Below, one piece after another: positions 11,176 through 20,551 of a DNA stretch of 64,000 nt. The first letter of the stretch is position 1, and each line of letters opens with the position of its first letter. A model generated the notes under the pieces. That model was not told where the DNA came from and searched no databases. It saw nothing but the letters and a program-made list of their open reading frames with translations. A program made the position numbers and the translations under genes. Source of the DNA: Rhodoplanes sp. Z2-YC6860 (GTDB taxonomy: Bacteria; Pseudomonadota; Alphaproteobacteria; Rhizobiales; Xanthobacteraceae). The stretch spans positions 1-64,000 of the forward strand of contig NZ_CP007440.1 in assembly GCF_001579845.1 (NCBI RefSeq). The letters run 5' to 3'.

Positions 11176-13898
11176 TTCTCCTGCTTACGCAAGAGCAAAA
11201 GGCTCGCGCCAGTCAGCACCGGGATGAAGACCGCGAGCGCAAGCACATTGCCACCGAGGTCGTACCAGCCGAGGCCTTTGGTGAAGGTGCCGACGCTGAT
11301 CTTGAGGAAATAGGTCATCGGGAAGGAATGCCCGACGATCGCGCCAGTGCCGGTCAGGGACGACACCGGCGTCAGCATGCCCGAGAATTGCGTGGCCGGC
11401 ACGACGGTGAGAATTGCCGTTCCGAAAAGCGCTGCGATCTGCGTGCTGGTGAAGGACGAGATCAGCACGCCATAGCCAGTGGTCGCCGTGACGTACAACA
11501 GCGTGCCGACCAAAAGCATCAGAAAGCTGCCTTTCAGCGGCACGTCGAATACCAAGATCGCCATCAGGAAGAGCACGGCAAAATTGACTAGCGCGATGGC
11601 GATGTAAGGCAATTGCTTGCCGATCAGGAATTCCAGCCGCGTCACCGGCGTGACGTAGAAATTGGTGATCGAGCCAAGCTCCTTCTCGCGCACGATGGCG
11701 AGCGCCATGAGGATCGCCGGAATCAAGACGAGCAGCATCGCGATGGTGCCCGGCACCATGCTGTAGACGCTGCGGAAGTCCTGATTGTACCGGAAGCGAG
11801 TCTCTATGACACTGGCGCCGACGTTCGCGGTCGGATTCGTTGTGAGTATGGGGTCAGTCAGATATTGCTGGTGGACGCCGAGCATATAACCGCGGATAGT
11901 TTCGGCACGAAACGGCATGGCGCCATCCACCCACACGCCGGCTTCTGCGGTGCGGCCGTGCTTGATGTCGCGGCCGAAGCCCGGAGGAATTTCGATGCTG
12001 GCTTTGATGTCGCCGCTGCGCAGCCTGCGGTCGAGGTCGGCGTAGTCCGTGACCGGCGACTTTTCGACGAAGTAACGGGAGCCGCGAAATTCGCCGAGAT
12101 AGGCGCGGCTCTCGGGCGTTTGATCGCGATCGAGCGCCGCGAAGGACAAGTTGTCGACGTCGGTCGTAATGCCGAATCCAAAGATGAGCATGAGAAAGGC
12201 GGTGCCGAGCAGCGCAAACGACAGACGGATCGGATCGCGGATCAATTCCAACGCCTCGCGAACTGTGTAGGCGGACACGCGCCGCAGGCTGAACGCGCCG
12301 GGCGCATTGGTTGGTTGCTGAGACGGCATTTTTTCAGGGAATTCGCTGGCCTGCGAAATGGTGACGGATTTGGCGCCGCCGGCGGATTGTTCCAGGAAGC
12401 TGATGAAGGCGTCCTCAAGCGTCGCCGCGTTGCGCGTCTTGACCAGCGCCTGCGGTGTGTCGGTGGCGAGCACTCGGCCATTGCTCATCAATGAAATGCG
12501 GTCGCAGCGCTCCGCCTCGTTCATGAAGTGGGTCGAGACGAAGATCGTCACGTTCTGACGCCGCGACAGGTCGACCAACAATCCCCAGAACTGGTCGCGA
12601 GCCACAGGGTCCACGCCGGACGTCGGCTCGTCGAGGATCAGGATTTCCGGCTCGTGCACGATTGCCACAGCGAGCGAAAGTCGCTGCCGGATGCCGAGCG
12701 GCAGCGACGCGGTTAGTTCATCGAGAAAAGGTGTCAGCTTGAACTGTTCGATCAGGTTTGCGATGCGCTTGCGGGCCTGGTCTCTGGGTATCTGGAAGAT
12801 GCGCGCATGCAGATCGAGGTTCTGCGTGACGGTGAGTTCGGTGTAGAGTGAGAACGATTGCGACATGTAGCCGACCCGATGCCGCGCCATCAGGTCGTTG
12901 CCGTCGAGCGGCGCGCCAAGCAGGAACGCCTCGCCTTCGGTGGCCGGCAGCAGGCCGGTCAGCATCTTCATCGTGGTGGTCTTGCCACAGCCGTTAGGGC
13001 CGAGAAATCCGAAGATCTCGCCGCGGGCGATTGAGAAGTTGACGTGATCAACCGCGGTGAAGTCGCCGAACCGGCAGGTAAGCTCGCGCGCCTCGATCAC
13101 GGTTTTGCGCCCGTCCGCCGGCAATGGCGGGATATGGAATTGCGCGCGGCCATCGCGGAGCGCTTCAGGCAGCAGCGCCACGAATGCGGCCTCCACCGAT
13201 GCGGTTCGCGTTTCCGCCTTTAGCTCGGCCGGCGTGCCCGCGGCTAGCACTCTACCGGCATTCATTGCGACCAAGCGGTCGAGCCGTTCGGCTTCTTCCA
13301 TGTAACCGGTCGCGACAATCACGCTCATGCCGGCGCGGCGCGAGCGGATGCTGTCGATCAGCTCCCAGAATTGCCGGCGCGACAGCGGATCGACGCCGGT
13401 TGTGGGCTCATCAAGAATCAGAAGGTCCGGCTCGTGGATCAGCGCGCAACACAGCCCTAGTTTCTGCCGCATGCCGCCAGACAACTTACTCGCCAATCGA
13501 TCCGGGAAGGGGGCGAGTCCGGTCCGCTGAAGAAGCTCATTGATCCGCCGGTCGCGCTCAGCGCGGTCCTGTCCGAACAGCCGCCCGAAGAACTCGATGT
13601 TCTCGCGCACCGTCAGGTCTGGGTAGAGATTCTTGCCGAGTCCCTGCGGCATATATGCGATGCGCGGGCAAACTCGCGTGCGATGCCGCGCATCCGCCAT
13701 GTCGCCGTCGAGCACCTCGACCTGGCCGACCTGGATTTGGCGTGCGCCGGCAATAAGCGCGAGCAGTGACGACTTGCCGACCCCGTCGGGGCCGATCAGT
13801 CCGGTCATGTGCCCGCGTGGGATATCGAGGCTGACGTCATCGAGCGCCACGGTCCCTCGATAGCGCAGTGTCACTCCGCGAATGCGGGCGACAGTCAT
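11172..13898 (-). CDS. Fused double-ATPase/permease ABC exporter (RbbA/YhiH-like)
   Basis: A 908-aa protein joining two ABC ATPase domains to an ABC-2 permease. The first ATPase has Walker [10 protein letters not shown] near residue 37, signature [10 protein letters not shown] and Walker [13 protein letters not shown]. The second has Walker [10 protein letters not shown], a degenerate signature [11 protein letters not shown] and Walker [13 protein letters not shown]. The C-terminal third (from about residue 550) has six hydrophobic segments. I start at ATG 13898, which overlaps the hlyD-like stop by ATGA; an alternative start at 13931 would overlap further. Fusions of this kind are known as RbbA/YhiH and work with a HlyD partner. 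Confidence 0.88.
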   Translation of the reverse strand: MTVARIRGVTLRYRGTVALDDVSLDIPRGHMTGLIGPDGVGKSSLLALIAGARQIQVGQVEVLDGDMADARHRTRVCPRIAYMPQGLGKNLYPDLTVRENIEFFGRLFGQDRAERDRRINELLQRTGLAPFPDRLASKLSGGMRQKLGLCCALIHEPDLLILDEPTTGVDPLSRRQFWELIDSIRSRRAGMSVIVATGYMEEAERLDRLVAMNAGRVLAAGTPAELKAETRTASVEAAFVALLPEALRDGRAQFHIPPLPADGRKTVIEARELTCRFGDFTAVDHVNFSIARGEIFGFLGPNGCGKTTTMKMLTGLLPATEGEAFLLGAPLDGNDLMARHRVGYMSQSFSLYTELTVTQNLDLHARIFQIPRDQARKRIANLIEQFKLTPFLDELTASLPLGIRQRLSLAVAIVHEPEILILDEPTSGVDPVARDQFWGLLVDLSRRQNVTIFVSTHFMNEAERCDRISLMSNGRVLATDTPQALVKTRNAATLEDAFISFLEQSAGGAKSVTISQASEFPEKMPSQQPTNAPGAFSLRRVSAYTVREALELIRDPIRLSFALLGTAFLMLIFGFGITTDVDNLSFAALDRDQTPESRAYLGEFRGSRYFVEKSPVTDYADLDRRLRSGDIKASIEIPPGFGRDIKHGRTAEAGVWVDGAMPFRAETIRGYMLGVHQQYLTDPILTTNPTANVGASVIETRFRYNQDFRSVYSMVPGTIAMLLVLIPAILMALAIVREKELGSITNFYVTPVTRLEFLIGKQLPYIAIALVNFAVLFLMAILVFDVPLKGSFLMLLVGTLLYVTATTGYGVLISSFTSTQIAALFGTAILTVVPATQFSGMLTPVSSLTGTGAIVGHSFPMTYFLKISVGTFTKGLGWYDLGGNVLALAVFIPVLTGASLLLLRKQEK

Positions 13899-14986
13899 TG
13901 TCCCACGACCTGCGCCAACCTGGCCGGCCACTCCGCGTTCGGGTCGAGACGCACATAAGCCATGCCGGGCAGCCCGCTACGCACCGCGGCGGCATGCGCC
14001 CGCAACAGCTCAGGATCGACACGGACACGGACACGAAACATCAGGCGGTCGCGCTCGGTCTTGGTTTCCACCGTCTTCGGCGTGAACTGCGACTGCGTAG
14101 CAAGGAACGAGACCTTCGCCGGAATCGGCCGGTTCGGATAGGCGTCGAGCACGATGCGGCCCTCGGTGCCGACTTTGGCCTTGCCGGCGTCGAGCGTCGC
14201 CAAATAGACGTCCATGTAGACCGACATGATGTCGATCATCGTGAACACCTTGCCGCCGGCCGGCAGCACTTCGCCGAGATTGGCGATGCGGTACTGGATG
14301 CGGCCGTCGCGCGGCGCGACGAGCGTATTGTCCTTGATATTGACCTGGTAGAGCGCGGCCTCCTGGCTCGTGGCCTCCAGGGCGTGCTCGGTTTGCGCCA
14401 CATGAGCAGTGGCGGCACGGACCGCGGCACTCGCGCCGTCGAGTTGCTGGCGCCGCTGATCGAGCAGCTCGCGCGTGGCGTTGCCCTGGCCGACAAGATA
14501 GCTGGTGCGGTCGAGCTGCTGCTGCGCCAGTGCAAGTTGGGTCTTCTGTTGCGCCAGGTTGGCGCGCGCCTCGTCGATGGCGTGCTGTGCTTGCTGCACC
14601 TGCGCCTCGGCGCGCCGCAACGACGCTTCCAGATCCTGGGTGTCCATGGTCGCGACGACCTGGCCGGCCTTCACGTCATCGCCTTCATTGACCAGGAGCG
14701 TTGCGACGCGGCCGGCGAATTTGGTGCTGATGTCGATCTCGTCGGCTTCGATCCGGCCGTTAGCCACGACAATGCCGGCCGGCAGCGCGTTGCGTGATTG
14801 CTGCCACCACATGTAACCGCCACCCGCCATCGCGCCTAAAGCAATCAGAAGGGCAAGAAAGGCAGCTCGTCTAGGTTTTCTGGTCCCGGGAATCCTCGGA
14901 GCAATATGCACTGGGAGCTGCGCGAGCGATGCGGCCGAAGCGTCTGCCTGCCGACGGTCGGACGAGGGCTTTACTGCCGGTTCCAT
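13895..14986 (-). CDS. HlyD-family membrane fusion protein
   Basis: A 363-aa periplasmic adaptor. A single transmembrane segment ([19 protein letters not shown], about residues 43-61) is followed by a biotinyl-lipoyl-like hairpin ([17 protein letters not shown]), a long coiled-coil of [19 protein letters not shown] type, and a beta-barrel region. It links an inner-membrane exporter to the envelope. ATG 14986 is chosen over an upstream in-frame TTG at 15004. It is first in the operon with the fused ABC gene and permease. A perfect FixK-type palindrome is centred 77 bp upstream (15057-15070). Confidence 0.88.
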   Translation of the reverse strand: MEPAVKPSSDRRQADASAASLAQLPVHIAPRIPGTRKPRRAAFLALLIALGAMAGGGYMWWQQSRNALPAGIVVANGRIEADEIDISTKFAGRVATLLVNEGDDVKAGQVVATMDTQDLEASLRRAEAQVQQAQHAIDEARANLAQQKTQLALAQQQLDRTSYLVGQGNATRELLDQRRQQLDGASAAVRAATAHVAQTEHALEATSQEAALYQVNIKDNTLVAPRDGRIQYRIANLGEVLPAGGKVFTMIDIMSVYMDVYLATLDAGKAKVGTEGRIVLDAYPNRPIPAKVSFLATQSQFTPKTVETKTERDRLMFRVRVRVDPELLRAHAAAVRSGLPGMAYVRLDPNAEWPARLAQVVGQ

Positions 14987-15056
14987 TGTCCACGCTTGCT
15001 TCAAGACAACAATGTTTGTCGATGACAGGATTTAATGCCACGGGGCGTTTTCGACT

Positions 15057-15070
15057 TTGATTGAAATCAA
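15057..15070. promoter_or_regulatory. FixK/FNR-type box, hlyD/cytochrome relic
   Basis: TTGATTGAAATCAA has both half-sites perfect. It is centred 77 bp upstream of the HlyD start (minus strand) and 53 bp upstream of the possible TTG start of the cytochrome relic (plus strand), so it could serve either direction. Confidence 0.7.
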
Positions 15071-15116
15071 AGGTCTTTGCTGGCCCTCGTTCAGAAAGCC
15101 GGCCAATTGCCGAGGG

Positions 15117-15367
15117 TTGGAGGAAGCAATACCTGTTGCTGTCAATCTGTCGGCCATTGTCGCAGCGGCAATTTTGACGTTTGCGTCGGCATCCGCTTCA
15201 GCGCAGCAGTCGGCAGAGCCGCGTGGTGAGGCGCTCGTCATTCGTCAATGCGCGATGTGCCACGCCATCGGGCGCAACACGACAAGTCCTAATCCGAGTG
15301 CGCGCCCGTTTCGGACTTTGAGCGCTGTCCTCGATCTCTTGAGGAACCCTTGAGCAAAGGCGCCTGA
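15117..15367 (+). pseudogene. Frameshifted, truncated small c-type cytochrome
   Basis: A signal-peptide-like stretch (VNLSAIVAAAILTFASASASA) leads into GEALVIRQCAMCHAIGRN, which holds the haem motif CAMCH. The text then matches the family (PSARPFRTLS) but the frame ends in LDLLRNP. Shifting frame near 15322 restores the family-like RSLEEPLSKGA up to a stop at 15367, still short of the usual C-terminal Met ligand region seen in the intact paralogues at 48736 and 49404. No ATG is available; only TTG at 15117 fits. Frameshift plus truncation imply a relic. Confidence 0.7.
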
Positions 15368-15440
15368 GCAACTGATTGCAACTACGGACGGAAACGCTCG
15401 TCAAGATGACGAGCGAAACTTGTCACTCTTCGGATGTGGC

Positions 15441-15454
15441 TTGACCTGGATCAA
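15441..15454. promoter_or_regulatory. FixK/FNR-type box upstream of ligA
   Basis: TTGACCTGGATCAA differs from the palindrome TTGATCNNGATCAA at one position. The centre is 57 bp upstream of the ligA start, a good fit to a class II activator site with a short leader. Confidence 0.7.
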
Positions 15455-15504
15455 AGAAGGCTGACGCCGCTGTCCTAATATTCCAAACAAATAGGGAGGG
15501 CTGC

Positions 15505-15846
15505 ATGAAACCCCACGGCATTCCGGGTACCATTCTGTTTGATGGCGACCAAGCACAGAAGGGGCTGGCGCTTAATCGAATGTGCTTTTCCTTCAACAGC
15601 GCCGCAAACCGCAACGCGTTCGTTGCAGACGAAGACGCCTATTGCGCGAAGTACGGTCTGAACCAAGAGCAGCGCGAGGCAGTGAAGAGCCGCAACGTGC
15701 TGAAGCTGCTCGCGGCGGGCGGCAACGTCTATTACCTTGCCAAGCTCGCCGGCATTTTCGGGCTCAATGTCCAGGACATCGGCGCACAGCAGACCGGCAT
15801 GAGTATCGACGCCTTCAAGGCCAAGCTTGAAGCGGCAGGGAGATAA
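15505..15846 (+). CDS. ligA: Protocatechuate 4,5-dioxygenase alpha subunit (LigA family)
   Basis: The small subunit of the class III extradiol dioxygenase that opens protocatechuate (or a close relative such as gallate) between C4 and C5. The 113-aa product is all-helical and matches LigA: GTILFDGDQAQKGLALNRMCFSFN at the N-terminus, then the EAVKSRNVLKLLAAGGNVYYLAKLA block and GMSIDAFKAKL at the end. It starts at ATG 15505 behind a strong GGGAGGG ribosome site. It is two bases from ligB, and the two subunits form one enzyme. A FixK-type box lies 57 bp upstream. Confidence 0.9.
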   Translation: MKPHGIPGTILFDGDQAQKGLALNRMCFSFNSAANRNAFVADEDAYCAKYGLNQEQREAVKSRNVLKLLAAGGNVYYLAKLAGIFGLNVQDIGAQQTGMSIDAFKAKLEAAGR

Positions 15847-15848
15847 TC

Positions 15849-16709
15849 ATGGCGCACATCATCGGCGGCGTTGCCACCACGCATGTGCCCTCGATCGGCA
15901 AGGCGATAGCGGAGCATCGCGAGAACGAGCCGTACTGGCGGCCTTTCTTCGGCGGCTTCGACTTTGTTCACGGCTGGCTAAAACTGCACAGGCCCGACGT
16001 GGTCGTGGTGTTCTCCAACGACCATGGTCTCAACTTCTTCCTCGACAAGATGCCGACCTTCGCTGTTGGTGCCGCCGCGGAGTATCGTAACGAGGACGAA
16101 GGCTGGGGCATTCCGGTGTCGCACGCGCTCGCGGGCGATCCGGAGCTGTCTTGGCACCTCATCAACGGCCTTGTCGCCAACGAGTTCGATATCACCATGT
16201 GCCAGGACATGCTGGTCGACCACGCCATCACCATCCCGATGGCGCTGATGTGGCCGGGCGGAGAGGCACCCCCGGTCAAGATCGTGCCGGTGTCGATCAA
16301 CACCGTGCAGCATCCGCTGCCGTCGGTGAAGCGCTGCCTCGAGCTCGGTCGTTCTGTCGGCCGCGCGGTCCGCTCCTATGCCAAAGACCTGCGTGTTCTG
16401 ATGGTCGGCACCGGCGGGCTGTCGCATCAGCTCGACGGCGAGCGCGCGGGCTTCATTAACAAGGAATTCGACAAGCTCTGCATGGACAGCATCGTCAAAG
16501 ATCCGGACACGCTGTCGGCCTATTCGATCCCACATCTGGTGAAGGAGGCCGGCGCCCAGGGCGTCGAGCTCTTGAACTGGGTGGCGATGCGCGGCGCGTT
16601 GACCGACGAGGTGGTCGAGGTGCATCGCAACTATCACATCCCGATCTCGAACACCGCGGCGGCCACCATGGTGCTGGAGAACCTGCCCGCGAAGTTGAAG
16701 GCGGCATAG
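15849..16709 (+). CDS. ligB: Protocatechuate 4,5-dioxygenase beta (catalytic) subunit (LigB family)
   Basis: The iron-bearing subunit of the class III extradiol dioxygenase. The 286-aa product carries the family Fe ligands: His in ATTHVPSIGKA near residue 12, His in VFSNDHGLNFF near residue 61, and a C-terminal Glu near residue 240 (DEVVEVH region). GTGGLSHQLDGERAGFIN is another conserved LigB block. LigAB together convert protocatechuate to 4-carboxy-2-hydroxymuconate semialdehyde using O2. A very strong terminator at 16766-16798 separates ligAB from the Rieske gene, so the two have separate promoters. Confidence 0.9.
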   Translation: MAHIIGGVATTHVPSIGKAIAEHRENEPYWRPFFGGFDFVHGWLKLHRPDVVVVFSNDHGLNFFLDKMPTFAVGAAAEYRNEDEGWGIPVSHALAGDPELSWHLINGLVANEFDITMCQDMLVDHAITIPMALMWPGGEAPPVKIVPVSINTVQHPLPSVKRCLELGRSVGRAVRSYAKDLRVLMVGTGGLSHQLDGERAGFINKEFDKLCMDSIVKDPDTLSAYSIPHLVKEAGAQGVELLNWVAMRGALTDEVVEVHRNYHIPISNTAAATMVLENLPAKLKAA

Positions 16710-16765
16710 TTCGCGCGACGGGCTGCGGTCCGCCGGCGGATCGGGGAAGATGCCGACGGATTGGG

Positions 16766-16798
16766 AAGCGCGCGGTGCCACAGCCGCGCGCTTTTTTT
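16766..16798 (+). terminator. Rho-independent terminator after ligB
   Basis: A perfect 10-bp stem AAGCGCGCGG/CCGCGCGCTT with an 8-nt loop, followed by a run of T residues to 16798. It lies 57 bp after the ligB stop. Confidence 0.93.
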
Positions 16799-16872
16799 CT
16801 TTTGTGCGCGGGTCGCGGCATCCGGCATGCGCGATCGGCATGCGTGCAGCGCGCCGTGCACCCACCCTCGAA

Positions 16873-16886
16873 TTGATCCAGATCAA
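16873..16886. promoter_or_regulatory. FixK/FNR-type box upstream of the Rieske oxygenase
   Basis: TTGATCCAGATCAA is a perfect match to the palindrome TTGATCNNGATCAA, centred 73 bp upstream of the Rieske gene start. It is the best-scoring box in the window by eye. Confidence 0.8.
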
Positions 16887-16952
16887 AGGGCCCCTGCGGC
16901 TCCGGCGCAAAGTTCGTTACCACGGTAACTATCGTCGCGCTCCGGAGTAATC

Positions 16953-18239
16953 ATGCTGAGGAAAGAACAGAACGACTTCGTCACCCGGACTGGACCCGGC
17001 ACGCCAATGGGCCGGCTGTTCCGCAGCTACTGGACGCCGGTGTTGCTCGCTGAAGAACTGCCGGAGAACGACTGCCCGCCGGTCCGCGTCAAAGCTCTGT
17101 CCGAGCGCCTCATCGCGTTCCGCGACAGCATCGGCCGCTACGGACTGATCGACGAGTTCTGCGCCCATCGTGGCGCTTCGCTGTGGTTCGGGAGGAATGA
17201 GGAGTGCGGGCTGCGCTGCCCGTATCACGGCTGGAAGTTCGACGTGAACGGTCAGTGCCTCGAAGTACCGTCGGAGCCGACCGAGAGCGGGTACGCCAAG
17301 AAGATTCAGCTGAAGTCCTATCCACTAGTCGAGCGCGGCGGCGTGTTGTGGACCTACATGGGCCCGCCCGAGAAGCAACCGCCGTTGCCGGAGTGGGAAT
17401 TCGCCATGGTGCCGGCTAAGCAGCGCTTTGTCTCCAAGCGCTTCCAGGAATGCAACTGGCTGCAGGCCATGGAGGGCGGAATCGACTCCAGCCACGTCTC
17501 GTTCCTGCATCGCGGCAACATCTCGACTGATCCGCTGTTCAAGGGCGCCAAGGGCAACCAGTACAATCTCAGCGATGCGCGGCCGGTTTTCGAGGTGGTC
17601 GAGAGCGCCGGCGGTCTCTTCATCGGCGCGAGGCGTAACGCCGAGAACGGCAACTACTACTGGCGCATTACCCAATATGTGCTGCCGTCCTTTACAATGA
17701 TCGCGCCACGCGGCGGCCACACCGTGCACGGCCATTTCTGGATTCCGATCGACGACGAGAACTGCTGGGCCTGGAGCTACGACTATCACCCGACCCGCGA
17801 GATCACTCCAGCCGAGCGCCAGGCGATGTCGGAGGGCAAGGGCATCCACTGCAAGTACGTGCCCGGCAGTTTCCGCCCGCTCGCCAACAAGGACAACGAC
17901 TACCTGATGGATCGCGAAGCGCAGAAGCGCGGCGACACTTACTCAGGCATCGAAGGCATCGCCATCCAGGACGGCTCGCTGCAGGAGAGCATGGGGCCGA
18001 TAATCGACCGCACCAAGGAGAACTTGGTCTCGACCGACAACGGCATCATCATGGCGCGCCATCGCCTAATGCGTGCCGCGAAAGCGCTGGTCGAGAAGGA
18101 CGTGCAGCCGCCCGGCGTCGAGCTTGCGCATCAGCGGGTGCGCTCGGCCGCGGTCATCCTGCCGCCCGACCAGCCGTTCAAGGATGCCGCGAAGGCCGAG
18201 CTCACGGTGCGGCCCGGCATGGCGCCGGCATCGGTGTGA
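16953..18239 (+). CDS. Rieske non-haem iron aromatic oxygenase, phthalate 4,5-dioxygenase-like
   Basis: The terminal oxygenase component of a ring-hydroxylating or demethylating system. The 428-aa product has the Rieske [2Fe-2S] motif C70-x-H72 and C89-x2-H92, and the mononuclear iron motif D178-x2-H181-x4-H186 in a GGIDSSHVSFLH stretch. Overall it resembles the phthalate 4,5-dioxygenase/vanillate demethylase type. No reductase gene is present in the window, so electrons must come from a partner encoded elsewhere. ATG 16953 follows GGAG. The downstream monooxygenase starts 33 bp after its stop, suggesting one operon from the box at 16873. Confidence 0.85.
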   Translation: MLRKEQNDFVTRTGPGTPMGRLFRSYWTPVLLAEELPENDCPPVRVKALSERLIAFRDSIGRYGLIDEFCAHRGASLWFGRNEECGLRCPYHGWKFDVNGQCLEVPSEPTESGYAKKIQLKSYPLVERGGVLWTYMGPPEKQPPLPEWEFAMVPAKQRFVSKRFQECNWLQAMEGGIDSSHVSFLHRGNISTDPLFKGAKGNQYNLSDARPVFEVVESAGGLFIGARRNAENGNYYWRITQYVLPSFTMIAPRGGHTVHGHFWIPIDDENCWAWSYDYHPTREITPAERQAMSEGKGIHCKYVPGSFRPLANKDNDYLMDREAQKRGDTYSGIEGIAIQDGSLQESMGPIIDRTKENLVSTDNGIIMARHRLMRAAKALVEKDVQPPGVELAHQRVRSAAVILPPDQPFKDAAKAELTVRPGMAPASV

Positions 18240-18272
18240 CGCGGAGCCATCAATTTCCACGGGAGGACAGCC

Positions 18273-19457
18273 ATGAGAACCAAGCCGGCAGTGATCGTCG
18301 CAGGTGGAGGCATCGGCGGGCTGTCGGCGGCGCTGGGTCTCGCCAATCACGGTTGCGCCGTCACGGTGCTGGAGCAGGCCGAGCGGTTCGGCGAGATCGG
18401 CGCCGGCATCCAGATCGGCCCGAACGCGTTCCACGCGCTGGACTATCTCGGCGTCGGCGACGCCGGACGCGCCAAGGCGGTCTATGTCGACCGCCTGGTT
18501 ATGATGGACGGCATGACCGGCGACATGATCGCGCACATCCCGGTCGACGAGCCGTTCCGCAAGCGCTTCGGCAATCCTTACGCGGTCATCCATCGCTCCG
18601 ATCTGCACGGCGTGCTGCTCGATGCCTGCCGTGCGCATCCCGACATCAAGCTGATCAATCGCAAGCGCGTGATCGGCTACGTGCGCACCACGTCGGGCGT
18701 GAAGGTTCGCACCGAGGCCGGCGATCTGTTTGAAGGCCAAGCCCTGGTCGGCTGCGACGGCATCCGCTCCAAGATCCGCGAGCAAGTGACTGGCGGTGAT
18801 CCGATCAAGCTGTCGGGCCATGTTGCCTATCGCGCCGTGCTGCCGATCGAAGAGATGCCGGAGGACCTGCGCTGGAACGCGGCGACGCTGTGGGCCGGAC
18901 CGAAGTGCCACATGGTCCATTATCCGCTGCAGGGCTGGAAGACCTTTAACCTCGTCGCGACGTTCCAGACCGACGTGGAGCATGTCGGCAGCAACGAGCC
19001 GGGCAATCGCGAGGAGATCCTCTCGCGCTTCGGCCACATCGTCCATAAGGCGCGGAAGCTTCTGGAGGTGCCGCGCGAATGGCGGCGTTGGGTGCTGGGC
19101 GACCGCGAGCCGATCGAGAACTGGAGCGACGGCTGCGTCACGCTCTTGGGCGATGCTGCACATCCGACGCATCAGTATTTCGCGCAGGGCGCCTGTATGG
19201 CGATGGAAGACGCCGTCTGCCTCGCCGACCAAGTCAGCCGCTCGCAGGGCAATTTCGCCGGCGCATTCCAGGCCTACCAGGAGAACCGGATCATCCGCGC
19301 CTATCGTGTTGTGCTGTCGTCGCGGATGCTCGGCCGCGTCTATCACGCCGAAGGCGTCGAGCGGAAAATCCGCAATTCCGTGCTCGGAGCCAAGACGCCG
19401 ACGGAATTCTACGACGGCCTGCAATGGCTTTACGGCGGCACCGGGCTCGCGGCCTGA
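18273..19457 (+). CDS. FAD-dependent monooxygenase, 3-hydroxybenzoate 6-hydroxylase-like
   Basis: A class A flavoprotein hydroxylase that, in its closest-looking family, converts 3-hydroxybenzoate to gentisate using NADH and O2. The 394-aa product has the N-terminal GxGxxG motif (AGGGIGGLSAALGLANHG), the DG motif (LVGCDGIRSKIRE near residue 155), and the FAD-binding GD motif (VTLLGDAAHPTHQYFAQGACMAMEDA near residue 288). A strong GGGAGG ribosome site precedes ATG 18273. Gentisate dioxygenase lies immediately downstream, which supports a 3-hydroxybenzoate/gentisate role over salicylate. Confidence 0.85.
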   Translation: MRTKPAVIVAGGGIGGLSAALGLANHGCAVTVLEQAERFGEIGAGIQIGPNAFHALDYLGVGDAGRAKAVYVDRLVMMDGMTGDMIAHIPVDEPFRKRFGNPYAVIHRSDLHGVLLDACRAHPDIKLINRKRVIGYVRTTSGVKVRTEAGDLFEGQALVGCDGIRSKIREQVTGGDPIKLSGHVAYRAVLPIEEMPEDLRWNAATLWAGPKCHMVHYPLQGWKTFNLVATFQTDVEHVGSNEPGNREEILSRFGHIVHKARKLLEVPREWRRWVLGDREPIENWSDGCVTLLGDAAHPTHQYFAQGACMAMEDAVCLADQVSRSQGNFAGAFQAYQENRIIRAYRVVLSSRMLGRVYHAEGVERKIRNSVLGAKTPTEFYDGLQWLYGGTGLAA

Positions 19458-19481
19458 GGACGCAACACTAGGGAGGCGATG

Positions 19482-20525
19482 ATGGGCGCAACACTGACCA
19501 CCAACGAACTGCCCGCCGCATACCGGCAAGGCCTCAAGGACAAGAATTTGGTCGCGCTGTGGCCGCTGATGCGTTCGGCGCTGCCCTATGGCAAGCCCGA
19601 CCGCCGCAGCCAGCCCGTGGTCTGGCACTACCGCGACATCCGGCCGGACATGATCAAAGCCGCTGAGCTTGCGCCGATCGAGAAGGCCGAGCGCCGCGTG
19701 CTCGCGCTCGCCAATCCGGGCCTGGGCCTCGAGAACGTGCAAGCGACGCCGGCGATCTTCATCGGCCTGCAGCTCATCATGCCGGGCGAGACCGCACCGA
19801 ACCATCGCCACAGCCCGAGCGCCGTGCGCATGGTGATCGAGGGCGAGGGCGGCTACACGGTGGTGCAGGGCGAGCGCTGCCCGATGGAAAAGGGCGACCT
19901 GATCCTGACGCCGTCCGGCCTCTGGCACGAGCACGGCCACAGCGGCACGGGCCCGGTGATCTGGCTCGACGCGCTCGATCTGCCGATCGTGCGGGCGCTC
20001 GAAGCAAGCTACGCGGTCGAAGGCGAGCCGCAGGTGGTGCGCAACGAGCCGGACTCCTCGCAGTCGCGCTACCGGCGCGCGGGCTTGGTGCCGTACCGCT
20101 CGCTCGATACGCGCCGGACGCGCTATCCGCTGCTTCGCTACCCCTGGAAAGAGGTGCGCGAGGCGATGCTCGCGCTGGCCGAGGTGACGCCGCAGCGTGA
20201 GCTCGTTCAGCTCGCCTACGTCAATCCCGAGACCGGCCGCGAATGCATGCCGGTGCTGGGCTTTTCGGCGATCATGTTGCGGCCGGGCGAGACCATCGCG
20301 CTGCCGCGGCGCTCGGCCTCGGCCGTGCTGCACGTGATCAGCGGCGACGGCGACGCCGAGGTCGACGGCACGACGCTGCCGTTCAGCGACAGCGACACGC
20401 TCGCGATCCCGACCCACGCCAAGGTGCTGCTCGCCAACCGCAGCACCAGGACGCCGGCCTTCCTGTTCCAGATCGACGACGCGCCGCTGCAAAGGAAATG
20501 CGGCATCTACGAAGTCTCCAACTAA
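19482..20525 (+). CDS. Gentisate 1,2-dioxygenase
   Basis: A bicupin iron dioxygenase that opens gentisate to maleylpyruvate. The 347-aa product has the N-terminal cupin with [19 protein letters not shown] and [13 protein letters not shown], which hold the iron-binding His residues, and a second cupin with [27 protein letters not shown] use ATG 19482 and not 19479 because the GGGAGG ribosome site leaves only two bases before the earlier codon. No maleylpyruvate isomerase or fumarylpyruvate hydrolase gene is seen in the window, so the downstream steps must be encoded elsewhere. Confidence 0.88.
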   Translation: MGATLTTNELPAAYRQGLKDKNLVALWPLMRSALPYGKPDRRSQPVVWHYRDIRPDMIKAAELAPIEKAERRVLALANPGLGLENVQATPAIFIGLQLIMPGETAPNHRHSPSAVRMVIEGEGGYTVVQGERCPMEKGDLILTPSGLWHEHGHSGTGPVIWLDALDLPIVRALEASYAVEGEPQVVRNEPDSSQSRYRRAGLVPYRSLDTRRTRYPLLRYPWKEVREAMLALAEVTPQRELVQLAYVNPETGRECMPVLGFSAIMLRPGETIALPRRSASAVLHVISGDGDAEVDGTTLPFSDSDTLAIPTHAKVLLANRSTRTPAFLFQIDDAPLQRKCGIYEVSN

Positions 20526-20551
20526 ACAAAACGATTTTTGGGAGAACGCAC

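Noticed and set aside
13868-14797. Plus-strand ORF (309 aa) opposite the hlyD-like gene
   Set aside because: Composition is that of a shadow frame and it lies wholly over the better-supported HlyD gene.
18066-20492. Very long minus-strand ORF (808 aa) opposite the monooxygenase and gentisate dioxygenase genes
   Set aside because: It runs antisense across the ends of three well-supported genes and has a repetitive Arg/Asp/Val composition typical of shadow frames; no domain is recognisable.
20243-20551. Upstream part of the VOC protein frame
   Set aside because: It overlaps the gentisate dioxygenase gene in another frame; the ribosome site places the start at 20552.
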